A program made the position numbers and the translations under genes. The notes below the pieces were generated by a model. The model worked only from the letters and a program-made list of their open reading frames with translations. It made no database searches and was not told where the DNA came from. Positions 1 through 4,848 of a stretch of 5,252 nt of DNA are shown piece by piece. The stretch spans positions 1 through 5,252 of the forward strand of contig CAYRYO010000084.1 in NCBI GenBank assembly GCA_964428475.1, read 5' to 3'. Numbering within the stretch: position 1 is the first letter of the stretch; the number at the start of each line of letters is the position of its first letter. This stretch comes from JARICQ01 sp964428475. Lineage in GTDB: Bacteria > Bacillota > Clostridia > Tissierellales > Tissierellaceae.

Positions 1-100
1 AACCGTAATTAACAGGATAAAAGAAGTTATATTCTGGATGAACTGATCCTATAGGCCTATCAATTTTTACTTCTACTATGGTTCCTAAATATTCATTCAT
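1..100 (-). CDS. Inorganic pyrophosphatase-like protein, N-terminal part (cut by window edge)
   Basis: The first 33 codons read from an ATG at 98-100 and run off the left edge without a stop. The visible protein begins MNEYLGTIVEVKIDRP and continues with GS-HPEYNFFYPVNYG. From memory, this matches the start of a short clostridial family (about 110-120 residues) annotated as inorganic pyrophosphatase, whose members carry a KIDRPxGSxHP...YPxNYGY signature. In true soluble pyrophosphatases the YPxNYGY-like strand lies near the metal and pyrophosphate site. The acidic catalytic residues would be outside the window, so activity cannot be judged. The start is well supported: GGAGG at 109-113 sits 8 bases upstream. 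It is the last gene of the co-directional series, 40 bases after the 2H phosphoesterase stop. The family call rests on the N-terminus only. Confidence 0.7.
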   Translation of the reverse strand, partial: MNEYLGTIVEVKIDRPIGSVHPEYNFFYPVNYG

Positions 101-140
101 CTAATCTGCCTCCATATTATAATAGACATAATATTTATTA

Positions 141-644
141 CTAACTTAAGTTATATTCATACTCAATAATAGATATATCATCTTCACCTATTATTTCCAC
201 TGAAATAGTCTCCACTATGGTTTTAAATGATGCCTCATTGTCCTTGACTTCATTATAAGCAACTTCTAACTCATCTTTGGTTAACAATTTTCCAACAGTC
301 ATATGTGGATTGTAAGGATAGTCAAATTTAGTTAAACTAATAAGAAGTTCATGTATCTCTTTTATCTTATTAGCACCTTGTTTTATGTCTAAAAATAGAT
401 AATTACCAAATTGGTTTTCTTGTTTTGAGAATCCCTGTAGCTCAATCTTAAATGTTTTTATATTCTTTAATGCAGCATCAAGCCATTTTTCAATTTCTTT
501 AGTTCCTATATCCTTTTTAAAGGGAAATATTAAAGTAATATGAGGAGACACTTTGTCTACTAAAGGATCATTCTTCCTTCTAATCTCATCTATAATTTCC
601 ATATTATCAAATTTGGGAAAAATCATAACTGTTCTTTCTTTCAA
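141..644 (-). CDS. 2H phosphoesterase (2'-5' RNA ligase / YjcG-like family)
   Basis: This is a predicted cytosolic 2H phosphoesterase of about 167 residues, close to the length of Bacillus YjcG. The family is defined by two His-x-Thr/Ser motifs that form one active site for 2',3'-cyclic or 2'-5' phosphodiester bonds. Both are present: HIT followed by LIFPF (about residue 35) and HMT followed by VGKL (about residue 114), roughly 80 residues apart as expected. The physiological substrate is not known for this subgroup. Start choice: a GTG at 651-653 opens the longest frame, but its first base is the last base of the AGGAG at 653-657, leaving no spacing. The TTG at 642-644 lies 8 bases from that AGGAG and gives the family-like beginning MKERTVMIFPKF, so I prefer it. 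An ATG at 624-626 is a third option without a good ribosome binding site. The gene ends in TAG and sits between a GNAT gene and the pyrophosphatase-like gene. Confidence 0.88.
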   Translation of the reverse strand: MKERTVMIFPKFDNMEIIDEIRRKNDPLVDKVSPHITLIFPFKKDIGTKEIEKWLDAALKNIKTFKIELQGFSKQENQFGNYLFLDIKQGANKIKEIHELLISLTKFDYPYNPHMTVGKLLTKDELEVAYNEVKDNEASFKTIVETISVEIIGEDDISIIEYEYNLS

Positions 645-652
645 TTCAATCA

Positions 653-657
653 CTCCT
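653..657 (-). promoter_or_regulatory. Ribosome binding site that selects a TTG start for the 2H phosphoesterase
   Basis: On the minus strand this reads AGGAG. It is 8 bases from the TTG at 642-644 but directly abuts and overlaps the GTG at 651-653. Normal spacing therefore favours the TTG start. Confidence 0.6.
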
Positions 658-682
658 GAAATATATAAAAGTTCTTTACTGT

Positions 683-1168
683 TTACCTTGATATACTAAA
701 AATAGATTGTTCAGCACCAAACCTCGTAACTATTCCTTCTAAATTCATCCCTACCTTTTTTAGAAGTTTACAAGAATTCTTATTTACAGATTGTGTTTCA
801 GCAACCAATTTCTTTAGCTTTAATTGATCAAATGCATAATCAATAACCTTGCTAATAACTTCTTCTGCATATCCTTGTCCCCACCACAGGGACTTAAATT
901 GATAGGATATTTCTCTATTTGTCCCATCATGGTATCTATCAAGGGATACCATGCCTATAAATTCATTGTTATTCTTAAGTCGGACAACCCAATAGAATAA
1001 ATCATCCTTATCAAAAATCATATCATTAAAATTATTATTGAAGGTTTCTTCATTATAAACCCCTCCAAGGAACCTTCTTACATCCTCATCAAAATATAAT
1101 TCTTTAATATTTTCATAGTCACTTTTCTGTAATTTTAATATCTTACATCTTTTTGTTTCTATGGACAT
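683..1168 (-). CDS. GNAT family N-acetyltransferase (RimJ/RimL-like)
   Basis: This is a predicted acetyl-CoA-dependent N-acetyltransferase of 161 residues, about the usual size for the family. The N-terminus (ETKRCKILKL, then a 'Y..D..V..FLGG' stretch) follows the RimJ/RimL pattern. The acetyl-CoA pyrophosphate loop WWGQGYAEEV is at about 95-104, and the NxNS-type motif NKNSCKLLKKVGM at about 129-141. The acceptor could be a protein N-terminus, an amine or a small molecule; the sequence does not say. Start: an upstream ATG at 1187-1189 would add seven residues (MKTGVYI) but has no ribosome binding site. The ATG at 1166-1168 has AGGTG (1177-1181) 8 bases away and gives the family-like MSIETKR. 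The C-terminus is short and unlike the YLYSIL ending of the GNAT at 3344-3886, ending instead in FGAEQSIFSISR. I see no frameshift that would extend it. Confidence 0.88.
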   Translation of the reverse strand: MSIETKRCKILKLQKSDYENIKELYFDEDVRRFLGGVYNEETFNNNFNDMIFDKDDLFYWVVRLKNNNEFIGMVSLDRYHDGTNREISYQFKSLWWGQGYAEEVISKVIDYAFDQLKLKKLVAETQSVNKNSCKLLKKVGMNLEGIVTRFGAEQSIFSISR

Positions 1169-1176
1169 TATATATA

Positions 1177-1181
1177 CACCT
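1177..1181 (-). promoter_or_regulatory. Ribosome binding site of the RimJ/RimL-like GNAT at 683-1168
   Basis: AGGTG on the minus strand lies 8 bases before the ATG at 1166-1168. It lies inside the seven-codon extension that would result from the ATG at 1187-1189, which argues for the shorter protein. Confidence 0.5.
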
Positions 1182-1214
1182 GTCTTCATATGAATTTATG
1201 CTCTTATTTTCAAT

Positions 1215-1667
1215 CTATAACTTTATTTGATAAACACCAGATGATTCACCCCAGGGATGGTATCCAGTTCCGATTTTTAAAAATCCATATTTTTCGTAAA
1301 ATCCAAGATGATCTGAACAAAGATATAAGCTTGGAAATCCAAATTTCCTAGTATCCTCTTTAGCTTTTTGTAGTAAAATGGATCCATAGGAATTTCCCCG
1401 ATAATTTTCTTCAATAAATAACGCACAGACCCAAGGATATAAATCCATCCTGCTTATGAAATCATTAGTAATTAAACCTGCACACCCGATTATATTGTCA
1501 TTATCCATCAATAGATACCACTGTGGCAAAGATGTTTCTGCATTGATAGAGTGAGTAATGCAATCTTCATAAACCATATTACTGTCTTCATTTGCCCATT
1601 TGCTTTGAAAATACTTAATTGCTAATTCTTTGTACTCTGGATTTTCTCTAATTGATACAATTCTCAT
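1215..1667 (-). CDS. GNAT family N-acetyltransferase
   Basis: A 150-residue GNAT acetyltransferase of a different subgroup from the two RimJ/RimL-like genes in the window. Beta strand 4 and the acetyl-CoA loop are visible as PWVCALFIEENYRGNSYGSI (about 79-98), where R90-G91-N92-S93-Y94-G95 fits the R/Q-x-x-G-x-G/A signature. A conserved DHLGFYEKYGF stretch (about 119-129) contains the typical FYEKxGF strand-helix element. The N-terminus (ENPEYKELAIKYFQSKW) and the PQWYLLMDNDNIIGCAGL segment resemble a clostridial GNAT group of unknown acceptor, where a W-rich N-terminal helix is common. An aminoglycoside- or other drug-modifying role is possible but not shown. Start: ATG at 1665-1667, preceded by an AGAGG element about 10 bases upstream. 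It follows the HAD gene after 60 bases. Confidence 0.88.
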   Translation of the reverse strand: MRIVSIRENPEYKELAIKYFQSKWANEDSNMVYEDCITHSINAETSLPQWYLLMDNDNIIGCAGLITNDFISRMDLYPWVCALFIEENYRGNSYGSILLQKAKEDTRKFGFPSLYLCSDHLGFYEKYGFLKIGTGYHPWGESSGVYQIKL

Positions 1668-1727
1668 TTTAATTTATCCTCTCATTCTAAATTATTTTTA
1701 TTTAGCACTCTATCGTTGATAATCAAT

Positions 1728-2480
1728 TTATAAAATATTCTCATCTAACCACTTAGCTACACCATCATTATCATTTGTATCGCAAATATGGTCCGCTATT
1801 ATCTTAATCTCATCTATGGCATTGCCCATTGCTACACTTAGTCCACTATTTAGAAACATATCCTTATCATTGGTGTCATCACCAAAAACTAATATCTCAT
1901 TTTTGGATATATTAAACATCTTTGCAATTTCTAAAATTCCAATACTCTTTCTAGCCTCTTTATGCATTATCATAGCTAAATTATCTCTACTTACATTTAA
2001 ATATAGTTCCCTGGGAAGCCTTGATTTAATTATATCTATTTGATTTATCTCTTCTATTATTGCATATAGCTTATCAGCACTCCCAGAAATGTTCAGGTAA
2101 TCAGTTATGATAAAATTATTAATATACCTCCATTTTTCTGTTACATTAAAGTTAGAATAATGGATGCCTTCAATTTGTGCTGCAACTTTAAGATTTGCAT
2201 TGGACAAATCTTGTATAAAAGGTATGAAAATATCTGATGCTATCCGACTATCATATATTAACTTGTTATCAACATAAGCCTTAGCACCATTCGTTAACAC
2301 ATATCCATCAAATAATTCAATTGGTATTAGAGATATTAAACTATCTCCCCTAGCCGTTGCGAATATGATTTTTATTCCTTTATTTTGAACCCTTTTTATT
2401 ATGTCAATTGTATATTTAGAAATAGACTTATCAGTCCTAAGAAGGGTTTCATCTAAGTCGGTTACAATCATTTTAATCAT
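1728..2480 (-). CDS. Cof-type HAD-IIB family hydrolase (sugar-phosphate/flavin phosphatase-like)
   Basis: A 250-residue haloacid dehalogenase superfamily phosphatase of the Cof/YbiV-like class, which hydrolyses small phosphorylated metabolites in the cytosol. Motif I is VTDLDETLL, with nucleophile D8 and acid/base D10. Motif II is the Thr of ATARG (about T42), and TNGA (about 63-66) is the usual Cof element. Motif III is probably K178 in EARKSIGI. Motif IV is GDDTNDKDMF (200-209), supplying the Mg2+ ligands. The region between about 80 and 175 is the C2-type cap that sets specificity and is poorly conserved, so the substrate cannot be named. All catalytic residues are present, so it should be active. 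The length is slightly short of the usual 260-280. The start is secure: AGGAGG (2487-2492) lies 6 bases before the ATG. The gene begins 18 bases after the methyltransferase stop, which suggests co-transcription and perhaps translational coupling. Confidence 0.93.
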   Translation of the reverse strand: MIKMIVTDLDETLLRTDKSISKYTIDIIKRVQNKGIKIIFATARGDSLISLIPIELFDGYVLTNGAKAYVDNKLIYDSRIASDIFIPFIQDLSNANLKVAAQIEGIHYSNFNVTEKWRYINNFIITDYLNISGSADKLYAIIEEINQIDIIKSRLPRELYLNVSRDNLAMIMHKEARKSIGILEIAKMFNISKNEILVFGDDTNDKDMFLNSGLSVAMGNAIDEIKIIADHICDTNDNDGVAKWLDENIL

Positions 2481-2486
2481 AAAATC

Positions 2487-2492
2487 CCTCCT
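2487..2492 (-). promoter_or_regulatory. Consensus ribosome binding site of the HAD hydrolase gene
   Basis: A full AGGAGG on the minus strand lies 6 bases before the ATG at 2478-2480. It is one of the strongest sites in the window and lies in the 18-base gap after the TGA stop of the methyltransferase gene. Confidence 0.7.
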
Positions 2493-2498
2493 AAATTG

Positions 2499-3302
2499 TC
2501 AATTACATTTCTGTGCTAGGAACAACAAGTGATTGCTTGCTCCCAAGAATTCTGGTTTTTCGCAACAATAGAAATGATAATTTAACCATTGCCTATAACT
2601 TTTCTCATCCATATTATTAATCTTCTCGGCAAATAATTCACTTAATCCATCTGCTGCTATTTCACCAATAATATTTAAATGACTATCATTTAATATTTTT
2701 CTAACATCATCTACTGTATGAAAAACAAATGGAAAATTCAGCACTTTAAAACTTTCGTGATCATATGAATCTTCTAATAAAAAATTAGGACTATATAAAA
2801 AGGTTTCAGTAGTAATGACCATATCATTAGAGATAAATGCAAAGAACATTTTTCCATCTTCCTTAGATACTCGTTTTATTTCACTTATACACTGGAGCCT
2901 ATCCTCAATCTTTTCTAAATGATACAAAGGCCCAAAGCATAATACAATATCATAAGTATTATCTTCAATAATGGATAAATCTATGGCATTACCTTGGAAA
3001 ACCTCAATATCCATATTCTTATTAACTTTTTCTTTGATTTGAACTACATGTTTTTCAACTAATTCTATTGAGGTTACTTCATATCCTTGATTAGCAAAAT
3101 ATATACTATATTCACCTGTTCCAGCACCTAAATCAAGGATTTTCATGCCTGGTTTAAGATGTTTTTCAATCTGTCTTACAGTTGTTAGAAATTCAACTTG
3201 TGTTGCTTTTGAAGATAATCTTGATCCTTCATCAAAAATATCATAGAGAGATGATACTCTTTCTTCCTCATTTTCTAATTTTAATAAATCTTCTATTTTC
3301 AA
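2499..3302 (-). CDS. Class I SAM-dependent methyltransferase
   Basis: A 267-residue Rossmann-fold methyltransferase. Motif I is KILDLGAGTGEYSIYFA (about 54-70), binding S-adenosylmethionine. The acidic end of beta 2 is VTSIELVE (E80), the motif II/III region is FQGNAIDLS (about 102-110), and motif IV is DIVLCFGPLYHL (about 118-129). The long N-terminal helix (EDLLKLENEEERVSSLYDIF) and the C-terminal segment with DEKSYRQWLNYHFYCCEKPE and the SNHLLFLA strand resemble a conserved Firmicute UbiE/Coq5-related group whose substrate is unknown. The paired cysteines in YHFYCCEKPE (246-247) belong to this conserved block. Start: the codon is TTG (3300-3302), chosen because AGGTGG at 3311-3316 lies 8 bases upstream and no in-frame ATG is close by. 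The gene stops with TGA, which shows that TGA terminates in this genome. It lies 41 bases after a GNAT gene. Confidence 0.92.
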   Translation of the reverse strand: MKIEDLLKLENEEERVSSLYDIFDEGSRLSSKATQVEFLTTVRQIEKHLKPGMKILDLGAGTGEYSIYFANQGYEVTSIELVEKHVVQIKEKVNKNMDIEVFQGNAIDLSIIEDNTYDIVLCFGPLYHLEKIEDRLQCISEIKRVSKEDGKMFFAFISNDMVITTETFLYSPNFLLEDSYDHESFKVLNFPFVFHTVDDVRKILNDSHLNIIGEIAADGLSELFAEKINNMDEKSYRQWLNYHFYCCEKPEFLGASNHLLFLAQKCN

Positions 3303-3310
3303 TTTTTACA

Positions 3311-3316
3311 CCACCT
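3311..3316 (-). promoter_or_regulatory. Ribosome binding site for the TTG start of the methyltransferase
   Basis: AGGTGG on the minus strand lies 8 bases before the TTG at 3300-3302. This supports a non-ATG start for the methyltransferase. Confidence 0.6.
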
Positions 3317-3343
3317 ATAGTATTAGTTCCTATTATGTTAATT

Positions 3344-3886
3344 TTATTTATATTCTTCTTCAAGAATGGAATATAAATAAGAATCTATCCATTCCCCCCT
3401 TTGATATTTATGCTGTCTTAGTCTCCCTTCCCTACTCATTCCAACTTTCTCTAAGACTTTGACTGAGCCAATATTATTTGGATCACAAGTTGCAAAAATC
3501 CTATGTAAGTTTAATTGTTTAAATCCAAATTCAATAATTACTTCAGCTGCTTCTGAAGCATATCCATTTCCCCAGTATTCTTGATTATAACAGTATCCAA
3601 TCCACCCTTCTTTATTATCTGGACTGGATACATGTATTCCACAAGAACCAATTAATTTATTATCTTCCTTTCTTACTACTCCAATTTCATAATCATATCT
3701 TGGATTATCCGATTGGTATTTTATATTTAAGTTTAAGAAAGCTTGTGTCTCTGCTTCACTATTGGGTCCCCAAGGTTGATATTTTGAAACTTTAGGGTCT
3801 GAAGCATAACTATGAATTGACAAAAAATCATCTTTATCAAATTCCCTTAATACAAGTCTTCTAGTTTCTATATTACTCAAATTCAT
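3344..3886 (-). CDS. GNAT family N-acetyltransferase, RimJ/RimL type
   Basis: A complete 180-residue RimJ/RimL-type acetyltransferase. The opening IETRRLVLREFDKDDF is the classic N-terminus of the family. The acetyl-CoA loop is QEYWGNGYASEA (about 102-113), HRIFATCDPNNIGSVKVLEK (128-147) carries the Asn and Ser that contact CoA, and the C-terminal GRLRQHKYQRGEWIDSYLYS is the usual end with the DSYLYSIL strand. Some relatives acetylate ribosomal protein N-termini, but many, especially multiple paralogues in Clostridia, have unknown or detoxifying roles. I therefore do not assign rimJ or rimL. The ATG at 3884-3886 is preceded by an AAGGAAG element about 9-11 bases away; another ATG 5 bases upstream is out of frame. 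It is the first intact gene after the interrupted hydrolase gene and may be the functional head of the downstream series. Confidence 0.92.
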   Translation of the reverse strand: MNLSNIETRRLVLREFDKDDFLSIHSYASDPKVSKYQPWGPNSEAETQAFLNLNIKYQSDNPRYDYEIGVVRKEDNKLIGSCGIHVSSPDNKEGWIGYCYNQEYWGNGYASEAAEVIIEFGFKQLNLHRIFATCDPNNIGSVKVLEKVGMSREGRLRQHKYQRGEWIDSYLYSILEEEYK

Positions 3887-3949
3887 TGCATATCACTTCC
3901 TTTGATTTTCTTAATTTATTACATTTAATCATTCTTATCTCACTACTAG

Positions 3950-4567
3950 CTATCTTAACTTCTTGCTCTTCAAATCTATAATAATTATACTACTAGTTTC
4001 TTCAATAAAATTAATAATGTCTTCATACTTAAATAGCCTCAATTTCAAATCATCATATCTTATTTTAAAGTCATTTTCCAAGTCTGCTTTAAGAATTATA
4101 ATTTTCTCGGGATTAATTTCCTTCATTTCTATTATTTCAAAATCAATATTTATTTTCAAATTATACTTTCTTATTATAATTTCATTCAACTTACTAAAAT
4201 CATGATAATAATTCTCTTGTTCATTTACTCATTTTTTCCTATTTTCATCACGCATATATTTGATGTATATATTCTGTATCCATAATTCATCTGTTATCAG
4301 GTGACAATAATAGCCTAAATAAACATCATCATTTATCTTATCTTTGTACTTATCCAAGAAATGATTATAATCAAAGTATTGATATTTATTAGTATTTGAA
4401 TCCTCGTAAGGTTCTCTCAGAATTCTAAAGTGCGAGGTTGCCTTTGCTTCTTTAGTATTTGCATGCAAATCAGGTAAAAGATTACCTAAATTAAATCTAC
4501 CAGTATCTAAATCAAAATATTCACAGATTATTTGTGATATAACTAAATGTATTATCCTTGATGCCAT
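3950..4567 (-). pseudogene. Zinc-dependent phospholipase C-like hydrolase gene interrupted by an in-frame TGA
   Basis: Read as one frame, the span encodes 205 codon positions before TAG, the length I expect for clostridial proteins of the zinc-dependent phospholipase C-like group that begin MASRIMH. The first 112 codons end in RDENRKK at a TGA (4229-4231). The same frame continues with VNEQENYYHDFSKLNEI and on to IDLKSKKLR. The YYHDFSKLNE block matches the YYRDFWKLN-type element that family members carry just after this point, so the second part is the true C-terminus and not a chance frame. The likely metal ligands H7, D33, H46, H89 and D93 all lie before the stop. About 90 codons after the TGA remain free of stops and shifts, so the mutation is probably recent. 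A single C-to-T change from CGA (Arg), or a change from AGA, would explain it. Stop-codon readthrough or a sequencing error are alternatives. Substrate unknown. Confidence 0.75.
4229..4567 (-). CDS. N-terminal fragment (112 aa) of the phospholipase C-like hydrolase up to the TGA
   Basis: This is the part of the interrupted gene that normal translation would give. It starts at ATG 4565-4567 (MASRIIHLVI), with only a modest GGGGA site (4578-4582) 10 bases upstream, and ends at TGA. It contains H7, then GNLLPDLH (D33), SHF (H46) and LGYYCHLITDELW (H89, D93), a pattern like the zinc-binding set of the family. It lacks the roughly 90-residue C-terminal helical part. No start with a ribosome binding site follows the TGA; the first in-frame candidate is a TTG at 4187-4189. 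The C-terminal part is therefore unlikely to be made separately. The fragment may be unstable. Confidence 0.55.
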   Translation of the reverse strand: MASRIIHLVISQIICEYFDLDTGRFNLGNLLPDLHANTKEAKATSHFRILREPYEDSNTNKYQYFDYNHFLDKYKDKINDDVYLGYYCHLITDELWIQNIYIKYMRDENRKK

Positions 4568-4585
4568 TTTATCTTCATCCCCATC

Positions 4586-4627
4586 TCAACGGTATTCTAC
4601 GATACGCAGTTTTATATAATCTATCAT
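4586..4627 (-). other. Possible 13-codon leader ORF before the interrupted hydrolase gene
   Basis: An ATG at 4625-4627 lies 7 bases after AGGGGG (4635-4640). It opens a frame for MIDYIKLRIVEYR that ends in TGA at 4586-4588, 18 bases before the ATG of the hydrolase gene and in the same frame. The ribosome binding site is better than that of the hydrolase gene. It could be a leader peptide that couples translation, or an N-terminal extension lost by a nonsense mutation. The known family seems to begin at MASRIMH, so I favour a leader or chance. No attenuator hairpin or run of regulatory codons is visible. Confidence 0.25.
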
Positions 4628-4800
4628 CAAAATTCCCCCTATCTATAAGTTATTTAGTATAGACATACATTCCACTTCGTAGGCTTTACTTTTATTATAA
4701 TAATGCAATACTTTATTATATATATTATTCTACAAATTTTTTAAAACTCCTTCTTTCCATAATATGATTCAATGACTTCTAGTTGTTTCCCAATTTTCAA

Positions 4801-4840
4801 TAAAAATAAAAATCCTAGGAAAACTTAATTTCCTAGGATT
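4801..4840 (-). terminator. Rho-independent terminator of the SDR gene
   Basis: A perfect 12-base-pair inverted repeat (arms 4811-4822 and 4829-4840, core TCCTAGGA) encloses a 6-base loop. On the minus strand it is followed at once by a T-rich run (TTTATTTTTA at 4801-4810). The stem begins 8 bases after the SDR stop codon. The strong T-run is on the minus-strand side, so it serves the leftward SDR transcript. Confidence 0.9.
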
Positions 4841-4848
4841 TCATTACT

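Larger units (their letters stand above)
4568..4848. other. 281-base intergenic region between the SDR and hydrolase genes
   Basis: The right end holds the SDR terminator (4801-4840). The middle (about 4690-4740) is almost pure A/T and contains TATAAT hexamers on the minus strand at 4715-4720 and 4694-4699 and a TATACT at 4656-4661. None has a convincing TTGACA-like partner 16-18 bases upstream. A promoter for the leftward gene series is expected here because the terminator isolates it from the SDR, but I cannot place it. The left end holds the 13-codon open frame. I see no RNA gene, riboswitch or mobile-element end. Confidence 0.4.

Noticed and set aside
114..134. Perfect 7-base inverted repeat (ATATTAT, 7-base spacer) before the pyrophosphatase-like gene, containing a minus-strand TATAAT
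   Set aside because: The arms are pure A/T and expected by chance at this composition. There is no -35 partner, no T-run for a terminator, and the start point would lie almost on the ribosome binding site.
1687..1726. Inverted repeats between the HAD and GNAT genes (CTAAAT/ATTTAG arms and a TTGATAATCAA dyad)
   Set aside because: Six- and five-base A/T-rich arms without a following T-tract are too weak to call a terminator or operator.
1816..2043. 75-codon plus-strand open frame
   Set aside because: It lies entirely within the HAD hydrolase gene on the opposite strand, has no family resemblance, and the minus-strand gene has all four HAD motifs.
3182..3376. 64-codon plus-strand open frame, hydrophobic
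   Set aside because: It is antisense to the methyltransferase N-terminus and the GNAT end. The hydrophobic composition is what antisense AT-rich coding sequence gives.
3963..4205. 80-codon plus-strand open frame that looks like a membrane protein
   Set aside because: It is antisense to the C-terminal part of the hydrolase gene. Runs of I, L, S and F arise from the complement of Lys/Glu/Asp/Asn-rich AT codons.
4200..4231. Selenocysteine insertion at the TGA
   Set aside because: I could not find a stem-loop of SECIS type in the bases just after the TGA, and the position is outside the metal-ligand set of the family.
4229..4240. Programmed frameshift at the A6 run before the TGA
   Set aside because: The downstream coding sequence is in the original frame, and the -1 frame meets another TGA within a few codons. 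A frameshift therefore cannot bypass the stop.
4741..4800. Minus-strand 19-codon frame from TTG (LKIGKQLEVIESYYGKKEF) right after the terminator
   Set aside because: It reads like a protein, but it is short, has no ribosome binding site at the TTG, starts at the edge of the terminator and resembles no family I recognise. It may be a remnant of a lost gene, but that cannot be supported.
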